From Daphnia pulex (Eukaryota; Arthropoda; Branchiopoda; Diplostraca; Daphniidae): DNA of 64,000 nucleotides. The DNA is taken from contig NC_060022.1 in assembly GCF_021134715.1 (NCBI RefSeq), forward strand, positions 3,663,001-3,727,000, in the 5' to 3' direction. A model generated the notes under the pieces. The model saw nothing but the letters and a program-made list of their open reading frames with translations. It made no database searches and was not told the DNA's origin. The position numbers were made by a program, and so were the translations under genes. How positions within the stretch are numbered: position 1 is the first letter of the stretch; every line of letters starts with the position of its first letter. Below, piece after piece: positions 1 to 11,596 of this stretch.

Positions 1-82
1 CTAAGGTAGTAAAAACGATAACGACGATTCATTCATTCAAATCTTCAGAACGCGAAGCTAATTCTTATAAACAATGATGCAG

Positions 83-776
83 ATTGTTTCTGAATTGGTT
101 AGTGGAGAACTAATGCAACTCGACGGTAGCGCAAACGCAGAGGAGAGGTTCGAGCACTACCTGGAAAAAACCTTTAAGAAAACCGCTAGTCTGATTGCTA
201 ATAGCTGCCAAGCAGTACGACATTCCTTAAAATCATTAGAAAAATATAAGATTCTTTAATCGATCAGAATAATTGTTGGTATCAAGGTTTCGGTTCTCGC
301 TGGAGCTAGCTCAGCTACACAAACAAGCGCTTTTCAATTTGGTCGGCAACTGGGAATGGCATTCCAATTGGTTGACGACTTGTTGGATTTTGTTTCCACT
401 TCTGCGCAACTGGGGAAACCAGCAGCAGCTGATCTACGCCTTGGACTGGCCACTGCTCCAGTTTTGTATGCTGCACGGAAGGTACGCAGGACTGGTTGGT
501 TCAGTTTTGCCAAGTTTTCGAAACTTTCTAAAATGATACAACTATTGATTTTAGTTTCCAGAGCTTAATGCGCTTATTCTAAGAAGATTCAAAGAGCCAG
601 GAGATGTTGAAACCGCCTTCGACTTAGTCCTTCGTTCTGACGGATTACAGCGAACTAAAGAATTGGCTGGCCAATATTGCGATGACGCCGTGACTCAATT
701 AGCTCAACTATCGCCATCGCCTTATCAACAAGTTTTATTTACATTGACCCACGAATTATTGAACCGGATGAAGTAA
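83..776 (+). CDS. Decaprenyl-diphosphate synthase subunit 1, second copy (3' part, 5' end outside window)
   Basis: Catalytic-type subunit of the enzyme that builds the polyprenyl tail of ubiquinone in mitochondria. Three exons are visible: 83-214, 287-481 and 555-776, all joined in phase 0, with the stop at 774-776. Exon lengths (132, 195, 222 nt) are identical to the last three exons of the complete gene at 5249-6892, so this is a true gene duplicate rather than a retrocopy. The second Asp-rich motif (QLVDDLLDF) that binds the allylic substrate through Mg2+ is intact, and there is no stop or frameshift in the visible part. Bases 1-82 read as intron ending in an acceptor AG. Upstream exons, including the first Asp-rich motif, lie outside the window, so activity cannot be judged. 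Two AATAAA signals follow at 911 and 921. Confidence 0.85.
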
Positions 777-1350
777 GGATCGAAAAAAAAAAAAAATACT
801 AACCAATCACAACAATATTCAAATACTTCTCGTGTTGGGTAAATTTTATTGCGATTTCCATTTGTATAAATGAACACCCAAATATTGGAGGGAAATAATC
901 ATATAAACGAAATAAATACTAATAAAGTGAAAGAATAAAAAACTAAGTATAATTGTAAATCCTCACTACATTATATTTTTTTAAACGATAGCAAAAACTG
1001 TTAAAGGCTGAAATTAAAGTATCAAAGTTAAAAAGAAAAATATTTCCCCATAAGAATTTAAATTATGGATTCCAGAATTAGCTCTTATTGCACACAGCAA
1101 AACAAAAACTCGTTTCCAATTGCAGTCCAGTCAGTCTACGATCCTATTTGCATACTCAAATTTGGAGCTTTTGATTTTCCCACTCAATTTCTGAGTTGCC
1201 AGTTTGTCAAATACAAAATAGTTCTCGAAAGCCAGTTATCCCCACTGCTCACCGGAGAGCGCTGACATCGTTGCTAAAGCAAATTAGCAAACACGAGAAA
1301 AAGCAAACAGCTGTAGGTGTTCTGCATCCATAAGATACTCTCGTTTAAGG
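777..1350. other. Intergenic region between PDSS1 copy and HADHB
   Basis: AT-rich spacer. It holds two candidate polyadenylation signals (911-916 and 921-926) for the upstream PDSS1 copy, then the presumed HADHB promoter. I see no convincing coding exon in it; a 66-codon open frame at 1065 lacks family resemblance. Confidence 0.6.
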
Positions 1351-3601
1351 ATGGCTGCCCAAATTTCTCGTGTAAATGCGGTTGCATTTCTTCGAACAGG
1401 TAAAAATTAACAAAATGCATTTTATTTTAGGGCGTGTATTTTTTCTCAGTTTTGAAATCACATTAGTGTTTCGCCATTTCTGTTTTCATTTTCCTAACGT
1501 CGGATTTTCGTCACAGTTGTGATAACTGATAAGTCACTACCGGTATTTTAACTGTTTTATTTTTCCTAAACCTTCTCAAGGAACGCGCAATGTTTCCACC
1601 GGAATGCCGGCCCTTTACGCGGCTAAACAGAAAACCAAACTTTCATTAGCCAGACCTAACCAAAAGAATATTGTGTTGGTTGATGCTGTGAGAACCCCGT
1701 TTTTGCTGTCTGGGACAAGTTATGCGAAACTTATGCCTCATGATCTGGCCCGGAATGCATTACTGTATGTATTTCAATGCAAATAATTTTCCTTTGATAA
1801 TGTAATAAGCAATTACTTACAGGGGTTTGGTTCAGAAAACTGGGCTTCCCAAAGAGCTTGTTGAATACATTGCTTTTGGCACTGTGATACAAGAAGTCAA
1901 AACTTCAAATATTGCCAGAGAAGCTGCTCTTGGAGCTGGTTTCTCTGACAAGACACCAGCTCATACAGTCACAATGGCTTGTATTAGTTCAAATCAAGCC
2001 ATGACAACTTGTAAGTGTTCCCTTTTGTATTGTCAGGATATTTCTGATTCTTACGGTTGATTCTTGTATTAACTAGGCATTGGTTACATGCACTCCGGAG
2101 TCTACGACGTTTGTGTAGCTGGTGGCGTTGAGTTTATGTCGGACGTACCCATTCGTCATTCCCGCAAAATGCGCGGCGTCATGCTCAAAGCAAATAAAGC
2201 TAAAACATTCGGTCAACGCCTCTCACTACTAGCTCAGCTTGATATGAAGTCTTTGATTCCTGAGCTTCCAGCTGTAGCAGAATTTTCTACCGGTGAAACA
2301 ATGGGTCACTCTGCCGATCGCTTGGCTGCTTCGTTCAACATAAGTCGACAAGATCAAGACGCTTTTGCTCTTCGTTCACATCAGCTCGCCCACGATGCAG
2401 CTGAAAAGGGCCTACTTTCTGATATTGTACCTTATCAAGGTATGCACGTCTTGATTTTCCTAGTTCTTACCGTGCTTACATTTTTATAAATCGATAGTCC
2501 CTGGCCAAGATAAACCCATCACTGGCGACAATGGTATCCGAGTTTCTACATCTGAACAACTTGCAAAACTAAAGCCAGCTTTTATCAAGCCTCACGGAAC
2601 AGTGACTGCAGCAAACGCGTCTTACTTGGTACGTTTTGATAACCTTATTGTGTGTTTTAACTGTTGCTAATGCGAAATTTTTCTGTCAGACTGATGGTGC
2701 TTCGGCATGTTTGCTGATGACCGAAGAAAAGGCTAAGCAGTTGGGACTGAAACCCAAGGCTTACCTAAGAGATTTCATTTACGTCAGTCAAGACCCGAAA
2801 GACCAATTGCTGTTGGGTCCTGGTATGTAGGATATGTAGTACTCACTTAATTTTATAGTATAATTAATTAATAATTAATAATTTTATAGCATATGCTACT
2901 CCTCGCGTCCTGGACAAAGCTGGACTAAAGATGAGTGATATTGACGTGTGGGAAGTCCATGAAGCTTTTGCTGTAAGTGTTGATTTTCATGTTCATGAAT
3001 CGGATAATCTAATATAATCCACGTCTCTGCAGGCTCAAATTTTGTCCAATCTAAGCGCAATGGATTCGGATTGGTTTTGCAAGACCTACATGGGTCGACC
3101 TGGTAAAGTTGGTGCTCCTGATATTGACAAGTTCAATTTATGGGGTGGATCTCTTTCAATTGGTCATCCATTCGGAGCTACAGGTTTTTCCACAATTTTT
3201 TTATCTTATTAAAATATTGTCGGTGACGTTTTCCATTATTGATTTTTAGGAGTTCGACTGGCGATTCATGCGGCCAATCGATTGATTCATGAAGACGGTA
3301 AATACGCCTGCATTGCTGCTTGTGCCGCAGGTGGTCAGGTATGAATGAAATTTATTTATTTTGGAACACTACGGCACTTCGTAATCCACCGGTGGGGATC
3401 GTCATGTATTTACTGCATATGGATTCTTCCCAGTGCGATCTTGACCGTGCCAATAGAAAAGAAATCCAACTCTCAGGGTTCCAGATGTTGCGAGTTTCCA
3501 TTTTGGAACAGTATATGTTGGGTACAATTTTTTATGATATCTTTTATTTGTTGCAGGGCGTTGGAATGATCATTGAACGGCACCCAGATGGCAAGTTATA
3601 A
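1351..3601 (+). CDS. Hadhb: Mitochondrial trifunctional protein subunit beta (3-ketoacyl-CoA thiolase)
   Basis: Catalyses the last step of mitochondrial long-chain fatty-acid beta-oxidation, releasing acetyl-CoA, in complex with HADHA. Ten exons join with consistent phase: 1351-1399, 1581-1764, 1823-2010, 2077-2439, 2498-2628, 2690-2822, 2890-2972, 3033-3183, 3250-3338 and 3557-3601, giving 471 residues, the usual family size. The start is in a basic, hydrophobic leader typical of matrix import. Thiolase hallmarks are present: VDAVRTPF near the N-terminus, the nucleophilic Cys in [24 protein letters not shown] with its catalytic His, and the C-terminal [13 protein letters not shown] with the second catalytic Cys. 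The last coding exon is only 45 nt. Its 3' end faces mRpL32. Confidence 0.96.
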
Positions 3602-3742
3602 ACCAGTCTTATCCACAAGAGAATTAAAAGCAAACTGCAATGCAATCTTTCATCCAGCTCTCATTTCGAGTGCATTCTTTAGAAAACTATATGGGCGATT
3701 TTTATTATGTAATATCGCCTTATAAACGATTTTTTATGATCG

Positions 3743-3748
3743 AATAAA
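3743..3748 (+). terminator. HADHB polyadenylation signal
   Basis: AATAAA lies 142 bases after the HADHB stop, in the short gap to the oppositely oriented mRpL32 gene. Confidence 0.7.
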
Positions 3749-3781
3749 TGGTGAAATAGCAAATTTTTTGACCAAAATCAC

Positions 3782-3787
3782 TTTATT
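3782..3787 (-). terminator. mRpL32 polyadenylation signal
   Basis: AATAAA on the minus strand, 37 bases past the mRpL32 stop. It sits only about 34 bases from the HADHB signal on the other strand, so the two transcripts should end within or across each other. Confidence 0.65.
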
Positions 3788-3823
3788 TTCTAAACACTAT
3801 TCTAGGTCTCACACAAATAGAAA

Positions 3824-4561
3824 TTAGCCTAAATCATGAGGCTTTATAGTTGAAGTTTCAATGGTAACATTTGCATTTGATTTCTGAAGCAGATTTTTAC
3901 TAAACCATTTCGGTCGAGGTTTCTCCACTTCAATCACTTTGTTATCCTATAAAAGAAAAAGATATTGATGAGGAAAGTTTGAAATTAATATTACTCTACA
4001 TTATTATCTAATAGTTAATATATACCTTGAAGAATTCATCATTGAATTGATTTTTCTCTCCTTGATATACAATGGCAACTTCTTTCTCTACTGGATTAAT
4101 ACCCAACTCTTTAATCATTTGTTCTTGCAGAATAGTTGTTTCAGCTTTTACTTTGGAATAACAGTTTGCTGAAAAAAGAGATAATGTGTTAATTTTTTGA
4201 AAAATTTTAAGTGAATTAGTCAATTACGGCATAAACATTTTTCTTCATGATAGTGTCCACACGTTCCACAAACTTTAATATCTTTTCTTGGAAGAATGAG
4301 CTTGTTATGCCATTGGGGAGAACCATATTTTCTCATCATACGCTTCTCAGCACTTCTTCTGCAGGTGGGAACACCCCACAGGAATCCATCGAAAATACTG
4401 TTGATGTCCAATGATTCATTTTTATGAATTAATTCTTGAGATGGCTGCACCAATAGAGGAATCCATTGTGGAGGCTGAGGCTGCCTTAAAAATGCATTCA
4501 AGTACACATACTCGAAATGAACCAAGGCATCAGCCCAACGTTTTAGCATTTGTCCAGCCAT
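3824..4561 (-). CDS. mRpL32: Mitochondrial ribosomal protein L32
   Basis: Component of the large subunit of the mitochondrial ribosome. Three exons on the minus strand, 4561-4228, 4168-4026 and 3946-3824, give 199 residues with matching phases. Human L32 is about 188. The family signature is clear: FDGFLWGVP at about residue 57 followed by a basic stretch, then a zinc ribbon with two Cys pairs (Cys98/Cys101 and Cys111/Cys114). The second pair is created across the first intron, which supports that splice. The N-terminal third is the variable mitochondrial leader. The gene is divergent from PDSS1 and convergent with HADHB. Confidence 0.9.
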
Positions 4562-5248
4562 TCAAAAGATATTCACCTAAAAATCCAAAATAATATTGAA
4601 AATTAGGTGGGGGATAGAACATAATGTTTAAAATAGATAAATGGCTTCTTTTTTTACAATAAACTAACAAGAATTTTCAAAAATAAGGGTCAAAAACTCA
4701 AAACAAGCAGCAAGAGATAGAAAATTTGTAATCAATATTTAAGTGAAAAAAACCATGAATTGAATTAAATATACTATTTGTATTTGTATTCACCTTTTAT
4801 TGTATTTGTAGCACCTTGACTCCACTGCACTCAGCCACTCACATTGAATATTACGCGAAAAACCGGAAACAAAACAGTCGTCTGCAGCTCCACTATTGCT
4901 TTAAATTGCAACAGTGATACCAAACCAGAAATTTCACAAACCGGTTAGATTATGCCTTCGTCAGTTCGTCTGCTAAGTGCTAACTAGCAAGCGATCGATC
5001 ACAGCAAGGCTACGTAATGAAACTCGTTTTTGTTAGCTAGTGAATTTAACTAAAGGGCTTTCCGTCTTAATAAACCTGTATCCTGTAGTATCCTTTGCCG
5101 TTTATTTCAACCTTGAAATATCGTTTCAAGGTTCCTTTCAAGGTTCGTTCCTGTGTGCGATTGAACATCGTGATCAATATTTATTGCTTCTTATGGCAAA
5201 TGAGTGTGTTGACGGATTTATTTGAAGTTGTTATTTTATTGGATCATC
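4562..5248. promoter_or_regulatory. Shared divergent promoter region of mRpL32 and PDSS1
   Basis: A 687-bp gap between two divergent start codons, both for mitochondrial proteins. I see no coding exon and no clear TATA box. Contact between the two 5' UTRs here is inferred from the arrangement only. Confidence 0.5.
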
Positions 5249-6892
5249 ATGGTAATCAATGTTAAACTAACAAACTTGCTAGCTTATTCAAGTCTTGCGG
5301 TTCGTCGCGTGTCTCACCTTGGTAAACATCACGGTGATTTGCCGTATCAGTTGTTGCTATCCAAACCCAATCCTCTTTTCCACCACAAGAAACAGGTATG
5401 GTACATTTGTTATATCCATAAAGTTTAACATGTGGCTTGTGAACAGTTAACTACAGTATTCTTTTATGTAAACAGATTCAAACAGTGGTGCCTAGCACAA
5501 GCACTAAAAATGTCACTGTACCTGTTGAAAACATACCCACCGCTGATTCTTTGGTTAGACTAGACCTGGAAGGTCTTTATGAAGACATCAGAGAGGTTTT
5601 ATTATGCTAACATACTTAAGCTATCATGTCAGTAAATTAAAATATATTTATATATTTAGGGTTTAAGTGAAACACAGCCAGAACTGAAGCTGATAGCCCA
5701 GTACTATTTCAATGGAGAGGGCAAAGCTATACGACCAGTCATTACCATGTGTATGGCTAGGGCAATAAATTTCCATCTAGATCAAAACACACCGTATATT
5801 ATTTACCTGAATCATCATATATTTTACTGTTATACTAAGTGAATTTTTACAATAGGTCTGTGCTTCAAAAGCAGAAGAAGATAGCACAAATTGCTGAAAT
5901 GATTCATACAGCCTCTTTAGTTCATGACGACGTGATTGACGTAGCTGACAGCAGAAGAAGTAGACCATCGGTCAATATTGTTTGGGGGCAAAGAAAAGTA
6001 AGAAACTATTTGTAACAAAATTATAACAAACTCTTATTACGTTTGTCTTTTACAGTCAATTATAGCAGGTGATTTTATACTCGCTATGGCTTCTAAAATG
6101 TTGGCACGACTGCAGAATAAACAAGTGATCATATTGTTATCTCAGGTGAATTTTTTAATAATCGAAATTCATAGAAATTAAGCTTAAAATTACACTTTAC
6201 AATAAATAATTCAGGTTCTCGCCGACTTAGTTCAAGGAGAATTCATGCAACTTGGCGCTCGTGAAAATAAAGATGAAAGATTCGCGCATTATTCAGAAAA
6301 AACCTTCAAGAAAACTGCAAGTTTAATTGCATATAGCTGCCAAGCGGTATCGATGTATTCATATATTTTGCCCAATTAGACTAGAAATTAACACGCAAAT
6401 TTACCACAAGGTCTCAGTACTCTCTGGAGCTGATTCAACCTTACAAGCGGTTGCCTTTCAATATGGTCGACAGATAGGAATGGCTTTTCAACTCGTAGAT
6501 GATCTTCTTGATTTCATTGCCACATCGGCTCAGCTAGGAAAGCCGGTTGCTGCTGATTTGCGCCTTGGACTGGCCACTGCTCCTGTTCTCTTCGCAGCAC
6601 AGAAGGTACCGGTTTTTCGAACTAAAGGATCCATCATGAATCTATGAATAAGGTATTGTTTCGATTTCAGTTTACCGAGTTGAATCCGCTGATCCTGAGG
6701 CGGTTTCAAGAACCGGGGGACGCTGAAACCGCCTTTCGATTAGTGCTCCGTTCAGACGGATTACAGCGAACTAAAGACTTGGCACGCCAATACTGTAACG
6801 ATGCGGTGACTCAAATTGCTCAGCTAACCCCTTCTCCTTACCAGCAAGCCTTAGTCACGTTAGCGCATCAATTATTACATAGGATGAAATAA
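5249..6892 (+). CDS. Pdss1: Decaprenyl-diphosphate synthase subunit 1 (complete copy)
   Basis: Trans-prenyltransferase that extends farnesyl/geranylgeranyl diphosphate with IPP to make the ubiquinone side chain, working with PDSS2 in mitochondria. Eight exons: 5249-5395, 5476-5595, 5660-5793, 5856-5997, 6056-6145, 6215-6346, 6411-6605 and 6671-6892, 393 residues (human about 415). Both Asp-rich motifs are intact: LVHDDVID (Asp158-Asp162) and QLVDDLLDF (Asp285-Asp289). The start is the ATG at 5249; the open frame upstream has no other ATG. The basic N-terminus (SSLAVRRVSHLGKHH) fits mitochondrial import. The last three exons have exactly the lengths of the copy at 83-776. A stretch spanning LRLGLATAP is almost identical in DNA between the copies. 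Confidence 0.95.
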
Positions 6893-7095
6893 ATGTATAC
6901 CACTGAGAGATTACTCTTTCAGTCTCCAAGGGTTCGGTTTCCCGGTTGTTACGTAGTTGGACATTTTAATCAAAGAATCAACCTAACTTTTGTTCTAATC
7001 TTATCGCTCCAAACTTATCGAGCTGCAAACGTATTCTGCCCAAAGGTGTTGATCATGTTGATCAAATGCAGAGAATTTTATGCTCGTTAGTCACC

Positions 7096-7101
7096 AATAA
7101 A
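7096..7101 (+). terminator. PDSS1 polyadenylation signal
   Basis: AATAAA about 200 bases after the PDSS1 stop, before the next plus-strand gene at 7372. Confidence 0.6.
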
Positions 7102-7371
7102 GCAGTTGTAGAAAGCGAAATGATGGAATCGTAGTGAAATACTGTGAATCATCCGTGGAAATAGTTGTAAGGACGAGTCTGGGCAGATAAAACCATCCAG
7201 GATCTGTGACGTGTTTCCCAAATTTCTTATCGCCTCTTATCATTTAAAATAATTATTATACCAATGTACTGTACCTGTTGGTAACGAGAAACGGTCAGAG
7301 TTGTTTTAGGACAGTCATGAAAGACAGCTTCACGAAAGGCAGTTTTGTGAATCCTTGTGAATCCTTGCAAA

Positions 7372-9348
7372 ATGGATAATGAAAGATGGAGCACTTCTAG
7401 ATCAATCAAGTGGGACGAAAACGACATCCTAGGCCGTGGATGTGAAGGCACAGTTGTTTTTTCAGGACATTTCGACGGAAAAGAGGTTGCTGTTAAACGT
7501 CTATTATTGACAAATCTTCAACTGGTTGAACGGGAACTTGAAGCCCTACTCCACTTTAACCACCCGCGGATTCTACAGCTTTACCATGTTGAAAAAGAAT
7601 CACCATTTTTGTAAGTTTATTATTTATTTTATTTTTATTGATATCAATTGAATATCTAATCATTTTCAATTTTAGGAGACTAGCTCTAGAACTTTGCGTT
7701 GCTACACTAGATGACTACTGTAAGGAAAAATATACAGGCCCCATGCCTGAAGAAATGGATGCATTAAAGCAGATGTTGGAAGGTTTAGCCTTCATTCATT
7801 CACGCAAATACGTCCATCGTGACGTCAAGCCCAACAATATACTGATCTCACAGTCGGGTGAACTTAAGATAGCTGACTTTGGATTTTGTAAACCAGTGAG
7901 GGGTATAGACTCTTTCTCTATGTCCAATGCCGGTGTAGGCACTGGTGGCTGGATGGCCCCCGAATTACTGAAAAGCATAGCAGGTTTATTATTTTTAAAT
8001 TTTAAATTTTAATTAATTCTTATTCTTATTATTTTTTGTTAACTTAATTTTCTTTCTTTCGGGAATTATAGATCAAGAGAGTGGAGGTAGTCCCGCTTCT
8101 TATGCCACCACTGCCGTCGATGTTTTTCCTCTAGGCTGTGTTTTCTACTACTTTATAACGAAAGGCGTGCACCCCTTTGGAAATACGACCTTACGCAATG
8201 GAAATATTCTTATGGGGAAACACAATCTATCAAGTAATCGAGACATCACGCGATGGATTTTGATTATTAGCACAAATCCTTTTTTTTTTCTCCCTTTTTT
8301 CTCTGCTCAAGAGCTTGGAAAAAGACATATTTTGCGAGCGTTAATTAAGGAAATGATTAGTCCTAATCCAGAGCAGCGTCCTAAGCTAGACGAAGTTCTT
8401 ACAAGACCCATGTTCAACACAACCGAATCGGAAGAGTTATTAAAAGATGACACGTAAGAGATTTTACCCCCTCATCAATATATTGAGTTTTTGCTGACCC
8501 TTAATACCTTGTCAACTGTAGAAAATTTGCCCTTTGGCTCAAACATATTAAGAGCCAGTTTGCATCCACTAAAAAAAGGAGAAAGCAGCCTTTCCAGTCT
8601 GACATGGTATAAGAGAATTTACAAAATCTTTCTAGTGTCCGTCTGAATAATTAGAACATACTTATTATAGACAAATGACGAATGCGATTCTATCGTGGGT
8701 GCTGTTCCATTTCAAGCGACCAACACAAGAATTCCAGTATTCCAGGGTATAACCAATTTGCAGGTATGTTAGGTTAGGAGTTTCATTTTTCTCCCAATAT
8801 TTTGAATAACATTAAAAACAGGTTGTCAACGAGGAGTCTAGCCCTGCACCTCTCGAAGGATTAAAAATGTCCACCCGGCGTCGTGCCCAAACCGATTCCA
8901 ATTCCGTCACGCATAGATTACAGGTACGGTTACAAATAAATATTGGACTCATTTGGATAAATTCAAAAGTCTCATATTTAAACAAATTCATCAATTCAAG
9001 GTTTCAAGTGCTCCCGCAAACTGGCAAAGAACTGTACCACGTAGCCGAAGAAACTGGAGCGAGTGGAGCGAATTTCTTTCTAACGGTGGTACGTCGCTGC
9101 AAATCTAATTTAAGTTTTCCAAGGTTAAGACTGTTACTTGAATTTATGTCGCAGAAAATGTGTCCGAACCCTCGTGTAACACACGGCTTCGCTCAGTGGC
9201 CTCGTTGTCAAATCTGGATCCAGGGATAGCGAGTTCTGCAGATAGTTTGTCGAACCTAAGCATTACTTCGTCGACTCCTTCAAAGACAAGCAGTTTGTTG
9301 TCTTTGAGTCGCTCAATCATTGGTGACATATTCAACAAATCCACGTGA
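7372..9348 (+). CDS. IRE1-like protein kinase without RNase (KEN) domain
   Basis: Nine exons with consistent phase: 7372-7610, 7676-7983, 8072-8233, 8312-8453, 8522-8606, 8671-8763, 8822-8923, 9001-9088 and about 9155-9348, 470 residues. The kinase core has the style of IRE1/RNase L (VVFSGHFDGKEVAVKRLL, ALELCVATLDDY). Catalytic elements are complete: Gly loop GRGCEG (21-26), Lys42, HRD (127-129), DFG (147-149), WMAPELL. It lacks the lumenal sensor and membrane segment of IRE1. After the kinase end (PNPEQRPKLDEVLTRPMF) there is no recognisable KEN RNase, but a basic then Ser/Thr-rich tail of about 190 residues. Exons 1-4 are firm; exons 5-9 rest on splice phase and could be partly wrong. AATAAA follows at 9465. 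Confidence 0.75.
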
Positions 9349-9464
9349 ATCAATTATTTTCATTTCAATATTAAATTTGTATTGTATTTATTCAATGTTA
9401 ATCTAAGAGTATCGATTTCTCGCTGAACAAGTCTAAGCCTAAAGCTGTAGCTACATCTTTCGCC

Positions 9465-9470
9465 AATAAA
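9465..9470 (+). terminator. Polyadenylation signal of the IRE1-like kinase
   Basis: AATAAA about 117 bases after the kinase stop codon. Confidence 0.55.
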
Positions 9471-11596
9471 TTTTTCAGTAATGGTGATCACAGGTTCGAT
9501 AATGAATTCCGCAATCGATAAAATAGAGCCTAGTCTTCATCAACTTGAGGTATTTTCGTTTTCTATACTCTCTCCGTAATGTACAGTCTGGATTTTTTTC
9601 ATGTTGCGTATTCGGTTATTTCGGTATATGGTATACATTGATCCATATTTTTTTATTTTTTATTTATTAATGTATCTTGTCACTAATTGTCATTCCATTA
9701 CATGCACTGATGATTTCACACAAAAAAACCTGGTTTTGATCGCTCCTGTTTTAGTCTCAAGCCTAGAAAAGTGTATGGTTCGAGTGGTTCCAAAATCAAA
9801 AGCGACATCAGGTTCAAATTCTTTTTTCGCGTTCATTTATGTCTAATACAAAACTTTCTTTTTCTATTGACCTTATTTTAAAAATATACGGTTCATTCAC
9901 CGTAGGTGACACGAATTTATAAAAGGTCGAAAACTTTCAGAGACTTGTAACAGATTTTATGGAGATTCCTTTTTTTCTCATCAGATAAAAAAAACTTGAA
10001 ACTTTGAACTTTCGGATGGATACATGGAAGGAAAGCTTACACAAATGTTCAACAATTTATGGAAAAAGATGATTGTTTCGTTGTTTTTGAAGTCAATAAA
10101 AAAAATAATATTAGAATAATAATAAAATTTCATTCTAATTGTTTGGCTTTTGTTTAGACCCATTTTTAGTAGTCACGTGAAGGTTGCGTAACGATAGAAC
10201 GGGGAGCTACGTAGGAATAAGATTTAAAAAAAAAATAATACATTATCGTGTATAATGCGATCAAAGTGAGTCGTAGCTTGGTTTGCTATACACGGTGCCT
10301 TTTACTAACGTGTTTCACTTGTATAGAAAGCGCATATTGGCGTGTTAAGCGGTTATATAATTAGGAGATATATTTTACCGAGTATCTTTTCTACGCATTT
10401 TTAAATAGAAAAAAGGGAACACGGATTTCACTTTTTGTTTCTTTTTTTTAATTAAGCAATCAATAACAGAGAGATTGTCACAAATCTCCGACTTAATTTG
10501 GACAAGAATTTTCATACAAGCATAATTATTTACTTTAATCCTACCCTCTAATCTTCGATACTGTTATTGCACTAGCCTTTGTAGCAAAGTGCAAGCAAGA
10601 TTTTCAAATGCAATTTGTACGGATTTTCTCGGTAGAGAGGTCTAGAGGTCTCGCTAGAGGGCATTCAAGATGAAAAGGAAATTCTTCTGAAGCTCCCTAT
10701 ATGTTAAATTCAAAAACAGAAAATAAAAAAAATAAGGTGTACGTGCTTCTTTAAAAAGCTGCAAAGTCTTCACGAGTGTTGGCAGTGTTTATATAACCTG
10801 TGGCTCACAAACTCATTTTACCACTTTGTGAGTTCGTTTTTACTGGAACTTGCTTTTAGTCGTACCTCTGGTTTGCCGCTAGCAGACGACTTCACTGTTA
10901 AAAGTGACCAAGTTCGAGATTAGTAAGCACATTAGTCTGGTTTTTTTGTGTGTCACAAGTAGTTGTGTTCTACAATTCAAAATTAGTAAAAATACTTTAT
11001 TTGGGGAAAGTAGTTTTTCAGGTACACCATGACCCAGGTCTGAAAAAAGTCTGGTCTTTCTTAAGTTGAATGTTTTCGACTGCTGGGGACCACTGTGTGT
11101 TTCGTCGTTCTTCAGTAAAGTTATTACAAAAGTAGTGTCGATTTTCCAACTGGAAATTGCCGATTTAAAAAAACCGATTCTCATTCAGGTATTTATGGTG
11201 TTTTCTCTTTGCCTCCAGATTGTCAACTTTTTCTTTTTGTTATTACTATGCTCCTTAACTAATGTATGGTATTGCCTACAGTCTTACTTCCTGTGATTTC
11301 TCATGTACATTTTGATTTCTTTTTTAGAAATTTGCCTTCAAATTATTTTTTTGAAGTGCCTGTTTTGGAAAGAGGAAGTAAGATATCTAACAGCATCATC
11401 ATTTCTTTTTTTAGAGTTGAAGGGATCTCTTAGCTGCAAATAGGACAAGGTCATTACCGCTTAGCTGTGAAGAAGCATCTTTATTGGTAATGCACAGTCA
11501 TAGAGTTGCAGGTTTTATTAAATAGTTGACTGTTCAATGCCTGATCTTGACCTTAATCTTTCTAGGAAGGCTGTTTGAAGCACAACAGAGGACAAC
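9471..11596. other. HMG-CoA reductase upstream region with probable 5' UTR exons
   Basis: AT-rich noncoding DNA. From about 10,820 it is probably transcribed: a TATA-like TATATAA is at 10790-10796, a good donor (CATTCAG/GTATTT) is at 11188/11189, and an acceptor (TTTCTAG) ends at 11565, 31 bases before the HMG-CoA reductase ATG. This suggests one 5' UTR intron of about 377 bp. I see no coding exon in 9,471-10,700. Confidence 0.45.
10790..10796 (+). promoter_or_regulatory. TATA-like element, candidate HMG-CoA reductase promoter
   Basis: TATATAA followed about 20 bases later by a pyrimidine-rich start-like site (TCATTT at 10813). It lies upstream of the inferred 5' UTR exon. Support is positional only. 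Confidence 0.35.

Noticed and set aside
3320-3601. Open frames of 93 and 74 codons at the end of HADHB
   Set aside because: They read through the last HADHB intron; only 3557-3601 is coding, in the frame that completes [10 protein letters not shown].
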